From contig OW818687.1 of the NCBI GenBank assembly GCA_942493275.1, positions 186,001 to 250,000 of the forward strand: a DNA stretch of 64,000 nucleotides, read 5' to 3'. The DNA is from G942493275 sp942493275. Its GTDB lineage: Bacteria; Actinomycetota; Coriobacteriia; Anaerosomatales; PHET01. The notes under the pieces are model-generated. The model saw only the letters and a list, made by a program, of their open reading frames with translations, was not told the origin of the DNA and did no database searches. Below, piece by piece: positions 1 to 8,994 of the stretch (the stretch's first letter is position 1; every line of letters starts with the position of its first letter). The position numbers and the translations under genes are program-made.

Positions 1-1870
1 GGAAGACCGTGGGCTTGAGGTCGCGAAGCAGAGCGCGCATACCCGGCGACTCCACCTGGAACACGCCAGCGGTGTCTCCGCGCTGCAGCAGCGCGAACTG
101 CTCGGGATCATCGAGCGGTATGTCGTCGGGGTTGATGCAAATGCCGTGGTTGGCCTCGATGTTCTTCACGGCGTCGGCGATGACGGTAAGCGTCCTCAGG
201 CCGAGGAAGTCCATCTTGAGCAGGCCGAGATCGGCGACGGTGGGGCCGTCGTACTGCGTGATGACGACGCCGCCCTTGGTGTCGCGCTTGACGGGCACGT
301 GCTCGTGCAGCGGATCGCGACAGATGACGACACCCGCGGCGTGCACGCCTTCACCGCGTACGATGCCCTCGAGCGAGGACGCAGCGTCGACGATCTTCTT
401 GGTGTCGGCGTTGGCCTTGTAGTCCGCGTCGAACTCGGCGTTTTGCTCGAGCGAGGACTTGATGGTCGCCTTGAGGTCCTCGACGATCATCTTGCTGATG
501 CGGTCCGGCACGCCGTAGGGGTAACCGAGCACGCGTCCCGCGTCGCGGACCGCCGCTCTCGCCTTCATGGTGCCGAACGTGATGATCTGCGCGACCTTGT
601 CCTGACCGTACTGCTCGCGCACGTAGTCGATGACCTCGCTGCGACGAGCGTCATCGAAGTCCATATCGATATCGGGCATCTCCGAACGCTCGGGGTTCAG
701 GAACCGCTCGAACAGCAGGCCATTCTCGATCGGATCGAGATTGGTGATGCCGAGTGAGTACGCGATGATCGAACCGGCAGCGGAGCCTCGGCCCGGACCT
801 ACGCCGATCTCGTTGGCCTTCGCCCACCGCGTGAAGTCCGCGACGATGAGGAAGTACGCCGCGAACCCCTTGTCGTTGACGATCGACAGCTCGTAGTCGA
901 GGCGCTCGATGATCTCGGCGGGCAGCGGGTCGCCGTAGCGAACCTTGAGCCCCTCTATGCACTCAGCTCGCAGGAAGCTCTCGACCGTGTGCTCCTCGGG
1001 AACCTTGAAGACCGGCAGGATGATCTTGCCGAACTCCATCGACACGTCGCAGCGCTCCGCGATCGCGAGCGTGTTGGAAAGCGCCTCGGGATACTCTCCG
1101 AGACGACCGGCCATCTCCTCGGCGGACTTCATGTAGAACTCGTCGCAACTGAACTTCATTCGACCCGGCTGGTCGACCGTGGAGTTGGTGCCGATGCACA
1201 GCAACAGATCCTGGGTGGCGGCGTCCTCGCGAGTGAGGTAGTGGATGTCGTTGGTCGCGACTGTGGGGAGCCCGACCTCAGCCGCGAGCGAGGAGAGCTG
1301 CTGGTTGAGCTGCTTTTGGGACACGCCGTTATCGGCGACGATCCCCTGCTCCTGCAGCTCGATGAAGAAGTCGCCTGAATCGAAGATGCCCGCGTAGGTC
1401 TCGGCCCACTTGCGCGCCTCCTCGGGCTGGCCGCGCTCGATGGACTTGCTGACGATGCCGCTCATACAAGCGGACGTGCCGATCAGGCCCTTCGAGTGTG
1501 CCCTGAGCAACTCAAGGTCGACCTGAGGCTTGTAGTAGAACCCTTCGACGGCCGCGTTGGAGACGAGCGCCATCAGGTTGCGGTAACCCTCGTTGTCCTT
1601 CGCCAGAAGAAGCAAGTGGAAGAGGTTCGGTTTTCCGTCGCGCTTGAAACGCGAGTCCGGGGTGAAGTAGACCTCGCAGCCTATGATCGGCTTCACGCCG
1701 GCCTTGATCGCCTGACGGTAGAAGTCGACCGCGCCATACATGTAGCCATGGTCGGTGATCGCCAGCGCGGGCATCTCGAAGGCCTTGGCCTGCTCGATGA
1801 GCTTGCCTACGCGCGCTGCACCGTCGAGCATCGAGTACTCGGTATGGGTGTGAAGGTGGACGAAGGACAC
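1..1870 (-). CDS. dnaE: DNA polymerase III alpha subunit, N-terminal 623 codons (runs off the window)
   Basis: Replicative polymerase catalytic subunit, cut by the window edge. The GTG start at 1870 follows an AGGGGAG ribosome site and gives a PHP-domain start with HLHTHTEYSMLDG at about residues 5-17. The palm motif PDIDMDFDD sits near residues 396-404, matching the catalytic aspartates of the C-family polymerases, and is preceded by LLFERFLNPERSEM. Near the window edge the protein reads GDTAGVFQVESPGMRALL, a conserved DnaE stretch. It begins 9 bases after the stop of the upstream yerC-like gene, so the two are probably co-transcribed. DnaE type rather than PolC, because there is no exonuclease insertion in the PHP region. 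The C-terminal half is not visible. Confidence 0.95.
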   Translation of the reverse strand, partial: MSFVHLHTHTEYSMLDGAARVGKLIEQAKAFEMPALAITDHGYMYGAVDFYRQAIKAGVKPIIGCEVYFTPDSRFKRDGKPNLFHLLLLAKDNEGYRNLMALVSNAAVEGFYYKPQVDLELLRAHSKGLIGTSACMSGIVSKSIERGQPEEARKWAETYAGIFDSGDFFIELQEQGIVADNGVSQKQLNQQLSSLAAEVGLPTVATNDIHYLTREDAATQDLLLCIGTNSTVDQPGRMKFSCDEFYMKSAEEMAGRLGEYPEALSNTLAIAERCDVSMEFGKIILPVFKVPEEHTVESFLRAECIEGLKVRYGDPLPAEIIERLDYELSIVNDKGFAAYFLIVADFTRWAKANEIGVGPGRGSAAGSIIAYSLGITNLDPIENGLLFERFLNPERSEMPDIDMDFDDARRSEVIDYVREQYGQDKVAQIITFGTMKARAAVRDAGRVLGYPYGVPDRISKMIVEDLKATIKSSLEQNAEFDADYKANADTKKIVDAASSLEGIVRGEGVHAAGVVICRDPLHEHVPVKRDTKGGVVITQYDGPTVADLGLLKMDFLGLRTLTVIADAVKNIEANHGICINPDDIPLDDPEQFALLQRGDTAGVFQVESPGMRALLRDLKPTVF

Positions 1871-1879
1871 TGCGCTCCC

Positions 1880-2176
1880 CTAACGATCTGCGGAGAGGCG
1901 GTCGAGCGCGCGGCGATAGCCGTCAGCTCCGTAGTTGAGCGCCTTGCTCACACGCGAAATGGTGGTGGCCGATGCGCCGGTCGACTCCTGGATGGCCGAG
2001 TAGTGCCCGCCCTCCGAAAGCAGTCGCGCAACCTCGAGACGCTGGGCCATCTCCTGGATCTCCCGGACCGTACACAGGTCCACCAGCAGCGCGTATGCGT
2101 CATCGGGGCTTTCGAGGGTCAGCAGGGCTCGCAGGAGCTCTTCGACTTCAGGAGTACGAAGGCGGTCTTCAGGCAT
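1880..2176 (-). CDS. YerC/YecD family TrpR-like DNA-binding protein
   Basis: A 98-residue protein of the YerC/YecD family, a TrpR-related group of small helix-turn-helix proteins. The helix-turn-helix is in the C-terminal half (residues about 60-85: SAIQESTGASATTISRVSKA), ahead of the family's typical LNYGADGYRRAL tail. The upstream GGGGGAG motif and ATG support the start. It lies immediately upstream of dnaE with a 9-base gap, so it may be co-transcribed with the polymerase. Its ligand and targets are not known from the sequence. Length is normal for the family. Confidence 0.88.
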   Translation of the reverse strand: MPEDRLRTPEVEELLRALLTLESPDDAYALLVDLCTVREIQEMAQRLEVARLLSEGGHYSAIQESTGASATTISRVSKALNYGADGYRRALDRLSADR

Positions 2177-2309
2177 GAATTAACGACTCCCCCTGAGTCG
2201 GCGTGAACCACTATATGTCGGGGTCAGGATAGCACGGAGGACCGACATGATGTGCCTGTGGATAGCCGAACGGCTGTTCGTCGATGACGAACGGCGGGGC
2301 CTGCCCAGA

Positions 2310-2326
2310 AGGGTGCGCGGCACCCT
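2310..2326 (-). terminator. possible terminator hairpin after the MFS gene
   Basis: A perfect 7-bp inverted repeat (AGGGTGC / GCACCCT, 3-base loop) lies just past the stop of the minus-strand MFS gene. A second small repeat, GTTCGTC / GACGAAC, follows at 2276-2292. No T-run follows either one, so a terminator role is only a guess. Confidence 0.3.
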
Positions 2327-2333
2327 CCGTCCG

Positions 2334-3590
2334 TCAGGTTATGGGCGATATCGGCTCGTCCGGCGGCAGCGCGTCACCGAGCTTTACCGGGCCGTGTTCG
2401 CGGTGCCCGTCGCGGTCGATCGAGGCAGCGTATCCGAGAGTCGAAAGCGCGACGATGGCGGCAATCACGCCTCCCCCGATCATCACCGCCTGCACCCCGA
2501 AGACCGCTGCCAGACCCGGCGCGACCATCAGCGGCACGAGTTCGCCTCCGGACCGATGCAGATGAGCCGTGCCCATCACGCGTCCCACGTACTCCGGCGG
2601 CGCGTCCAGCTGCAGCAGAGTACGCAGCAGTGGCTCCGTCACGCCGATGACACCACCGAGGAACAGCGAGCCGGCCGCGATCAACGGCAACTTGTCACTG
2701 CCCACGTAGGCACCGACGGACAGCCCGATCATCGCCACTCCGGCTGCCAGAGCGCGCGCCGAGGTGGCCTTGGCCGACAGCCTCGTCAGCAGGAAGGCGC
2801 CCGCGCCGATGCCGATGCCGAACAGCGAGTTCATCCAGCCGATCCACTCCACGCCCACGCCGACCACGTCTCGGTAGAACAAGGGTTCCAACGCCGAGAA
2901 GGCCCCGAAGGTGAACCAGATGAGCGTGCCCATGAGGATGTAGTAGCGCACGCTGCGCAGCCCGTACGACAGCTTGATGCCATCTACGAGCTCCGTGAAC
3001 GGGTGCCCGTGCTCGCCATGTCCGAGCGGCTTCGTCTTCACGGGGAGGACCAGCAATGCGCCGATTCCGGTCAGGACGGCATCGACGTAGAACACCGCCT
3101 CCGTGTTCCAGGTCGATGCGACCGCGGCACCCATCGCGGGGCCCAGCACGAACGCAAGCGCCCCGGCGCCCTCGAGCAGGGCGTTGACACTCTCGATCTT
3201 CTCGGGATCGTCATGTCCGAGGTAGGGCGCGAACGAACCGGTGGCGGTCATTATCGGCGCGGTCACGAGGCCGAAGAGGCCGCATGCGCCGATGAGCCAC
3301 GGCAGCGAGGTGACAAAGGGCACCATGAGGGCGATGGGAATGTAGAGCGCCTGGGCGCCGACCATCACGTTTCGCGGCCCGAAGCGGTCGATGAAGACGC
3401 CTGAGATCGCCGAGCCGATCATCGAGGCGACCGCAAGGACCCCCATGAGCAGCGCGATCTGCGACGGCGTTGCGTCGAACTTGTAGGCCGCGAGGCCCCA
3501 TACGCCTATGAAGAATGCCGCCTCACCACCCGCACGGGCGACGAAGCGGGCGACGACGACGAGAGTCGTGTCGCGATCGCGGAAGAACAT
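2334..3590 (-). CDS. MFS transporter (drug/solute exporter-like)
   Basis: A polytopic inner-membrane protein of about 418 residues with roughly 12 hydrophobic segments, the usual major facilitator layout. The cytoplasmic loop 2-3 carries SGVFIDRFGPRNVMV, a good match to the MFS GxxxDRxGRR signature. The mid-protein HGEHGHPF segment is a polar central loop. The ATG at 3590 is preceded by AGGGG at 5 bases and is preferred over the GTG two codons upstream. Substrate cannot be told from the sequence. It stands alone between yerC and an FAH-family gene. Confidence 0.85.
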   Translation of the reverse strand: MFFRDRDTTLVVVARFVARAGGEAAFFIGVWGLAAYKFDATPSQIALLMGVLAVASMIGSAISGVFIDRFGPRNVMVGAQALYIPIALMVPFVTSLPWLIGACGLFGLVTAPIMTATGSFAPYLGHDDPEKIESVNALLEGAGALAFVLGPAMGAAVASTWNTEAVFYVDAVLTGIGALLVLPVKTKPLGHGEHGHPFTELVDGIKLSYGLRSVRYYILMGTLIWFTFGAFSALEPLFYRDVVGVGVEWIGWMNSLFGIGIGAGAFLLTRLSAKATSARALAAGVAMIGLSVGAYVGSDKLPLIAAGSLFLGGVIGVTEPLLRTLLQLDAPPEYVGRVMGTAHLHRSGGELVPLMVAPGLAAVFGVQAVMIGGGVIAAIVALSTLGYAASIDRDGHREHGPVKLGDALPPDEPISPIT

Positions 3591-3614
3591 GCCCACCCCT
3601 ACAACGCGAGCACC

Positions 3615-3627
3615 CTGATATTCAGGC
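3615..3627. promoter_or_regulatory. short inverted repeat upstream of the MFS gene
   Basis: CCTGATATTCAGG is a perfect 5-bp palindrome around TAT, about 25 bases upstream of the MFS start. A TAGAAT -10-like hexamer occurs on the minus strand at 3654-3659. The repeat could be an operator for a local regulator. Evidence is positional only. Confidence 0.25.
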
Positions 3628-3694
3628 GCCCTGAGTATGCAACAAAGAGATGATTCTATGCGCTAAGCGGACGTATTGCCAGAGCGCTGCGGAG

Positions 3695-4453
3695 TCAGGC
3701 GAGCACGGAGACCGGGTTCTCCAGTGAGCCGACGCCCTGGATCCTCACCTCGACGGAGTCGCCATCGGAAATCGGCCCGATCCCGCCCGGCGTCCCGGTC
3801 AGAATCACGTCACCGGGCACGAGCGTCATGACCTGGCTCACGAAACTGATTATCTCGAAGGGATCGAACAGCATCTCGCTCGTCCGAGCTCTCTGGCGCA
3901 CCTCGCCGTTCACCCGGCACTCGAGCGCGACGTCCGAGACGTCGATGTCGGTTGCCACCCAAGGACCGAGGGGGCAGAACCCGTCGAACCCTTTCGCCCG
4001 GGACCACTGGCCGTCGCGCTTCTGCAGGTCGCGGGCGGTCACGTCGTTTGCGCAGGTGAATCCGAGCACGTTGTGTGCGGCCATCTCGGGAGTGACCCGG
4101 TGCGTCCGCCGCCCGATGACGACGGCAAGCTCGGCCTCATGGTCGACCCTCCCCACACCCGGGGGGAGAGGAATCGGCTGCCCGGGACCGATGACTGCGG
4201 TCGACGGTTTCAGGAAGATGACCGGCTCGTCCGGAAACGCGTGTCCCATCTCGGCGATGTGCGGCCGGTAGTTGAGACCGACGCACACGACTTTGGTGGG
4301 AACGCAGGGAGCAAGGAGCGTGGCAGCCGCCAGTGGCATCTCGCCATCGGGCTCCCAGGCCGCAAAAGGCTCTTCACTCAGGAGGGTGATCGTTTCCGCG
4401 TCTGCGAGTCCGTATCGGCAGTCGCCCTCGAAGAGCACGCGTACTACGCGCAT
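3695..4453 (-). CDS. fumarylacetoacetate hydrolase (FAH) family protein
   Basis: A cytosolic enzyme of the FAH/2-hydroxyhepta-diene-dioate isomerase superfamily, about 252 residues. Visible family features are GLNYRPHIAEMG, the metal-site acidic residues in DHEAELAVVIG and CANDVTARDLQ, KGFDGFCPLGPW, and GTPGGIG near the C-terminus. The family cleaves or isomerises beta-diketo acids, or decarboxylates oxaloacetate-like compounds, with Mg2+ or Mn2+; the substrate here is not determinable. I chose the ATG at 4453 because AAGGAG sits 6 bases upstream and the protein then starts MRVVRV as in relatives. An in-frame ATG at 4504 also has an AGAGGAG site, so 17 extra residues are possible. Confidence 0.85.
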   Translation of the reverse strand: MRVVRVLFEGDCRYGLADAETITLLSEEPFAAWEPDGEMPLAAATLLAPCVPTKVVCVGLNYRPHIAEMGHAFPDEPVIFLKPSTAVIGPGQPIPLPPGVGRVDHEAELAVVIGRRTHRVTPEMAAHNVLGFTCANDVTARDLQKRDGQWSRAKGFDGFCPLGPWVATDIDVSDVALECRVNGEVRQRARTSEMLFDPFEIISFVSQVMTLVPGDVILTGTPGGIGPISDGDSVEVRIQGVGSLENPVSVLA

Positions 4454-4539
4454 TCCGCTCTCCTTGATACGTGTCAGACCATCGCCGTTCACTTCGACGC
4501 TCATATGCTCGCTCCTCTATTGCAAATCGGTCTCTCACG

Positions 4540-6378
4540 CTAGTTCCCGGCCTCTGCCTCACGCAGCATCCGCTCGTAGACCGGCACCTCGGGCACCACG
4601 TCCCGCCACTTCTCGGTAACCAGGGCCGCACGACGGGCCGCGTCGAGATCTCCGGCAGCCAGCTCGAGATGCAGCACCTCGGCATCCAGCTCGGGCAGCG
4701 AGGGGCTCAACGCAGCGGCATGCACGAGACGGGCGCGCTCCCAGGTGACGTCGGTGCGTCCCGTTCTCATCGCGTCATCCAGGCTGAGCCGAACCAACTC
4801 GACCAGATAAGGAGCGTATTCCCTGACGCCGAAGGGCGCCGCATCCACGGAAGCCTGGTAGCGCCGAAACCCTTCCGGCTCACTCGACCGAGCGAGCAGC
4901 CGGCCCTCCTGCCAGAGGCTGACGAAACGGTAGAAGGCGACCTGGGGCTGGTGTGCCTGGGCCCGAGACGCCTGGTCGAGTGCACCGCCGGTGCCCGTGG
5001 TGGGCGCAGAGAACTCCACCCACGCCGCGACGGAGTGAAAGCCGAGGTATGCCGCGAGAATCACGGCGAACAACGCCGCGGCCCAGCGAGGATTGGCCAG
5101 CGCTATCCTCTCGGACGTCTCCTCGGTGGACGGCCCCACCAGCGCGAGCCCTGCGATGAAGACTGGGAATGCGCCGTACACCAACGGAAACGGGACAAAG
5201 AGGGCGGCGTACCCGAAGCCAAGCGCGGAGACCGCGTAGCTCCACCGCACGAGCCTGCCTCTGTCTGTAGCGAACGTGCCTCCGAAGACGTCTCGCGCCC
5301 ACGACCACGAGATGACCAGCAGCGCTGCCAGACCGAGAAGGCCGAAGTCGACGAACAGGAGTACCAGGAGGGAGTGCGGATCAAGCGGAAGCTCCTGATC
5401 CGGGTCCGGGTAGTGCTCTGTCAGGTAGAGGTTGTGCGAGAAGTACTTCTGCCCCTCGAACGCATATTGGTCGGGACCGACACCGAACCAGGGGTGGGTC
5501 CGAATCTCCTGCACGGCCGCTTTCCACATCTCAACTCGCGTCACGGCGCTACGACCGAAGAACGTGTCGGAAGCCAACCCTTCGCCCTGGGGCGGAAGTG
5601 AATCGGTCACGTACAGCGTGCCGACCAGCATGAATACGAGGGCGCCGGCGGAAAGGACTCCGATAATCCATCGTCGTGCCGTACTGCCCCGCCGCATGCC
5701 GAGGAGCCCGGGCGCCAGCCACGCAGCGATGAGCACTTCGGCGGCCAGTCCGACGAAACCCGCCATCGTGCGCGTGGCGAGCACCGCGGCCACAAAGAGC
5801 GCCGCGGCGCCGACCCACGCGCCACGGAGACGCGGACGTGACTCCGCAACAGCGAAGCCGAGCGCGAGAGGCGCGAACAGAAGCATCATCGGCGCGAACA
5901 GGTCGACGTTCTCGTAAGCCACCGTCACGTGTCCCGTGGCGATAGCCTGCACGAGACCGATCGCCGCTATCGGCAGCGCCCACGCAAACTGCCACTTCAC
6001 GACGTGACTGGTCGCGTGACTGAGAGTGACTCTGGTCGCGGCGCCCATCACGCAGATAAGCGCAAGCCAGTAGGCGCCCGAGACTCCCGTTGCGCCGCCA
6101 TACGAGACGGCGAGGTCCGGGAAGCGCGACAGCAGAGACGAGGCGACCACAGCGGCGATTGCGATGCTCAGGCCGAGGAAGAACGGCCGCCTTCTACGAT
6201 CGAGGCGCTGAAGCCCACCGTACGCCCATACGCACAGCCACGCGGCGCCGGCCAGCAGCGTGAGGCCGAATCTGGGGTAGTACACGCCCGCTCCCGGAAG
6301 CCACGCGAAGGAAGAGAGCCCGGTGATGACGATCGCTATGCTCTGGGCCCGGGCCGCGGCTGAAGGGGAACGCCTCAT
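4540..6378 (-). CDS. O-antigen ligase/polymerase family membrane protein with C-terminal TPR-like tail
   Basis: A 612-residue polytopic protein with about 11 membrane segments followed by a helical, TPR-like soluble tail from about residue 430. The large extracytoplasmic loop contains IRTHPWFGVGPDQYAF and then DPHSLLVLLFVDFGLLG, the arrangement typical of the Wzy_C/WaaL superfamily. Such proteins polymerise surface polysaccharides or transfer lipid-linked glycans to lipid or protein. In a cell without LPS, polymerase or O-oligosaccharyltransferase roles are the likelier ones. It overlaps the cimA stop by 4 bases (ATGA), so it is translated with a branched-chain amino acid operon, an odd setting. 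Two relatives lie at 35.6-39.5 kb. Confidence 0.8.
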   Translation of the reverse strand: MRRSPSAAARAQSIAIVITGLSSFAWLPGAGVYYPRFGLTLLAGAAWLCVWAYGGLQRLDRRRRPFFLGLSIAIAAVVASSLLSRFPDLAVSYGGATGVSGAYWLALICVMGAATRVTLSHATSHVVKWQFAWALPIAAIGLVQAIATGHVTVAYENVDLFAPMMLLFAPLALGFAVAESRPRLRGAWVGAAALFVAAVLATRTMAGFVGLAAEVLIAAWLAPGLLGMRRGSTARRWIIGVLSAGALVFMLVGTLYVTDSLPPQGEGLASDTFFGRSAVTRVEMWKAAVQEIRTHPWFGVGPDQYAFEGQKYFSHNLYLTEHYPDPDQELPLDPHSLLVLLFVDFGLLGLAALLVISWSWARDVFGGTFATDRGRLVRWSYAVSALGFGYAALFVPFPLVYGAFPVFIAGLALVGPSTEETSERIALANPRWAAALFAVILAAYLGFHSVAAWVEFSAPTTGTGGALDQASRAQAHQPQVAFYRFVSLWQEGRLLARSSEPEGFRRYQASVDAAPFGVREYAPYLVELVRLSLDDAMRTGRTDVTWERARLVHAAALSPSLPELDAEVLHLELAAGDLDAARRAALVTEKWRDVVPEVPVYERMLREAEAGN

Positions 6379-7943
6379 TGCCCCGAGCCGTCACCCGATC
6401 CGTGCGTGAGGCCGTACTCGACCGCGTCGACGAGCGCTTCCCACGACGCCTCGATGATGTTCTCCGAGACGCCCACGGTGCCCCAGCTGTTCTCGTGGTC
6501 GCCGGTCTCGATGAGCACTCGGGTGACCGCCTCGGTGCCCTTCTTCTCCTCGAGCACGCGCACCTTGAAGTCGATGAGCGACATCGTGTCGAGCGCGGGG
6601 TAGAAGCGCCCGATCGCGATGCGCAGCGCCCGATCGAGAGCGTTGACGGGGCCGTTGCCCTCGGCAGTGGCGATGTAGCGATGCCCGCCGACATGAACCT
6701 TGATCGTGGCCTCGGTCGCCACACGGCCATCCTCGCGCTTCTCGGCGATTACGCGGAAACTCTCGAGGCGGAACAGCGGCTCGTACGTACCGAGCTTCTT
6801 CTTCAGCATCATCTCGAGGCTGCCGTCGGCCGCCTCGAAGCTATAGCCCTGGTACTCGAGGTCCTTGATTGCGTCGAGCACCTCGCCGGCGGTCTCGCCC
6901 GACAGTTCGATGCCCATCTGCTGGGCCTTCATGGCGATGGATGCGCGTCCCGCCAGCTCGCTGACGACCACGCGAGCCAGGTTGCCCACCGAGGCCGGAT
7001 CGATGTGCTCGTAGGCCTCGGGCAGACGCGCCGCCGCGCTCGCGTGAACGCCGCCCTTGTGCGCGAATGCGCTGGAGCCCACGTAAGGGTGGTGCGGATT
7101 GGGGCTGATGTTCGCCGTCTCGGCGACGAAGTGGCTCACCTCGGTAAGGAGTTTGAGCTGCTCGCGCGAGATGCACTCCTCCTCCATCTTGAGGACGAGC
7201 GACGGGATGATCCCTACCAGGTCGGCGTTGCCGGCGCGCTCGCCGTAGCCGTTAATGGTGCCTTGCACGTGGACACAGCCCGCGTCGACAGCTACGAGCG
7301 AGTTGGCGACCGCGCACGCCGCATCGTTGTGCGCGTGCATCCCGAGCGGCACGACGATCTCCTGCGCGACCTCGCGCACCACGCGCGCGACGACGTGCGG
7401 CAGGGTTCCACCGTTGGTGTCGCACAGCACGATCGCGTCCGCGCCCGCATCAGCGGCCGCTCGACACACCTCGAGAGCGTAGTCGGCGTTGGCTGCGTAG
7501 CCGTCGAAGAAGTGCTCGGCGTCGAAGAACACGGTGCGGCCAGCCGCTTTCAGGTACGCGACCGAGTCCCGAACCATCGCCACGTTCTCGTCGAGCGTGG
7601 TCTGAAGGGTCTCGGTCACGTGAACGTCCCACGCCTTGCCAAAGATGCACAGCGCCGAGCAGCCCGTATCGAGAAGCGCCTGGAGCCCGGCGTCATCCTC
7701 GGGCGCGACGTTCTTGCGCCGAGTCGATCCGAACGCCGAGACGATGGCGTGCTCGAGTTTCAGGTCGCGCGCGCGCTCGAAGAACTCGATGTCCTTGGGG
7801 TTGGACCCCGGGAAACCGCCCTCGATGTAGTCCACGCCGAGCACGTCGAGCTTGGCCGCAATGCGCAGTTTGTCGTCGACCGACAGCGAGAGGCCCTCTC
7901 GCTGAGTCCCGTCGCGGAGGGTGGTGTCATAGATGGTGACCAC
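6375..7943 (-). CDS. cimA: (R)-citramalate synthase
   Basis: Condenses pyruvate and acetyl-CoA to citramalate, the first step of the threonine-independent route to 2-oxobutyrate and isoleucine. The N-terminal TIM barrel has YDTTLRDGTQREG and the metal-binding HAHNDAACAVANS, and the C-terminal third is the LeuA-type dimer/allosteric domain (VGGHRYIATAEGNGPVNALD). At 522 residues it matches the long bacterial CimA form rather than LeuA, and NGYGERAGNADL supports this. A GTG at 7943 has GGGAG five bases upstream and is preferred over the longer frame start at 7988, which would overlap ilvE. It lies between ilvE and a ligase-like gene in a run starting at leuB. Confidence 0.92.
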   Translation of the reverse strand: MVTIYDTTLRDGTQREGLSLSVDDKLRIAAKLDVLGVDYIEGGFPGSNPKDIEFFERARDLKLEHAIVSAFGSTRRKNVAPEDDAGLQALLDTGCSALCIFGKAWDVHVTETLQTTLDENVAMVRDSVAYLKAAGRTVFFDAEHFFDGYAANADYALEVCRAAADAGADAIVLCDTNGGTLPHVVARVVREVAQEIVVPLGMHAHNDAACAVANSLVAVDAGCVHVQGTINGYGERAGNADLVGIIPSLVLKMEEECISREQLKLLTEVSHFVAETANISPNPHHPYVGSSAFAHKGGVHASAAARLPEAYEHIDPASVGNLARVVVSELAGRASIAMKAQQMGIELSGETAGEVLDAIKDLEYQGYSFEAADGSLEMMLKKKLGTYEPLFRLESFRVIAEKREDGRVATEATIKVHVGGHRYIATAEGNGPVNALDRALRIAIGRFYPALDTMSLIDFKVRVLEEKKGTEAVTRVLIETGDHENSWGTVGVSENIIEASWEALVDAVEYGLTHGSGDGSGQ

Positions 7944-7969
7944 TGGGGCTCCCGTCACACGGTCTGAGA

Positions 7970-8884
7970 TCAGAGTCGGTCGAGCCACTCCTCGTACGCC
8001 GGCTCCTCGCCATGTACCACGCGGAAGAACGTCTCCTGCAGGTCCTTGGTGATGGGGCCGGGGTCGCCGATCTCGTGACCGTCGATGGAGCGAACAGGGA
8101 CCAACTCGGCGGCGGAGCCCGTCATGAAGAACTCATCAGCCGAGTACAGGTCGGTGCGGACCAGCGACTCCTCGAGAACCGGGTAGCCGAGGTCGTCGGC
8201 GATGATCATGATCGAATCGCGGGTGATGCCCTCGAGCAGACCGTCCGAGACGGGCGGAGTCGAGATCACGCCGTCGCGCACGATGAAGAGGTTCTCGCCG
8301 GTACCCTCACAGACCTTGCCTTCTTCGTTGAGCAGGACCGCCTCGGCATAGCCATGACGGTTTGCCTCGATGCGCGCGAACGAGCTGTTGAGGTACTGGC
8401 CGGTCGCCTTGACCGCCGGCGGCGTCGAGTTGATGCCGCGCTGGCGCCAGCTGGACACGCCAACGGCAACGCCCTTGGTGAGACCGTCCTCGCCCAGATA
8501 GGTGTCCCACGGCCATGCAGCGATGGAGATGCTGACCGGGGCGGGAATCGGGTCGAGACCCATGACGCCGTAACCCCGAAACGCGATGGGGCGGATGTAG
8601 CACGAAGTCAACCCGTTGACCCGGATGGTCTCCTTGACGGCCTCGACCATCTCGTCCACCGAGTATCCCAGGTCCATGTAGAGCATCTTGGCCGAGCGCT
8701 CGAAGCGCTCCATGTGATCGCGAAGGCGGAAGACCGCCGGACCATCGGGGGTCTCGTAGCAGCGGATACCTTCGAAGACGCCGGAGCCGTAGTGGAGCGC
8801 GTGAGTGAGTACGTGCACCTGGGCCTTATCCCAGTCGACGAGCTCGCCGTCCATCCAGATCTTGTCCACGGTCGGAAGCGACAT
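7970..8884 (-). CDS. ilvE: branched-chain amino acid aminotransferase
   Basis: PLP class-IV aminotransferase doing the last step of leucine, isoleucine and valine synthesis with glutamate as donor. The sequence shows YGSGVFEGIRCYET near residues 33-46, the lysine region AVKATGQYLNSSFAR, and CEGTGENLFIV, all standard for IlvE. Length is about 304 residues, as in the family. I chose the ATG at 8884, which has AAGGGG 10 bases upstream; a GTG three codons earlier is only one base from that site. It lies between leuB and cimA in one transcription direction. Confidence 0.95.
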   Translation of the reverse strand: MSLPTVDKIWMDGELVDWDKAQVHVLTHALHYGSGVFEGIRCYETPDGPAVFRLRDHMERFERSAKMLYMDLGYSVDEMVEAVKETIRVNGLTSCYIRPIAFRGYGVMGLDPIPAPVSISIAAWPWDTYLGEDGLTKGVAVGVSSWRQRGINSTPPAVKATGQYLNSSFARIEANRHGYAEAVLLNEEGKVCEGTGENLFIVRDGVISTPPVSDGLLEGITRDSIMIIADDLGYPVLEESLVRTDLYSADEFFMTGSAAELVPVRSIDGHEIGDPGPITKDLQETFFRVVHGEEPAYEEWLDRL

Positions 8885-8994
8885 CGCGTACACACCCCTT
8901 TCAGCGTAATCGGCTATGTAGGCACATTAGTGTACGCGAGCGCGCCCCACTATGCACCGCAGTGAATCGGTGCGGAATCCGCGAACTGCGTCGA

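Noticed and set aside
2276..2326. Two small hairpins after the MFS gene as a strong terminator
   Set aside because: No T-run on the minus strand; kept only as a weak terminator candidate.
2247..3404. 385-codon open frame opposite the MFS gene
   Set aside because: No domain, opposite a clear membrane transporter with the MFS signature.
6378..7967. 529-codon open frame opposite cimA
   Set aside because: It mirrors a clear citramalate synthase; no recognisable domain; typical antisense frame in GC-rich DNA.
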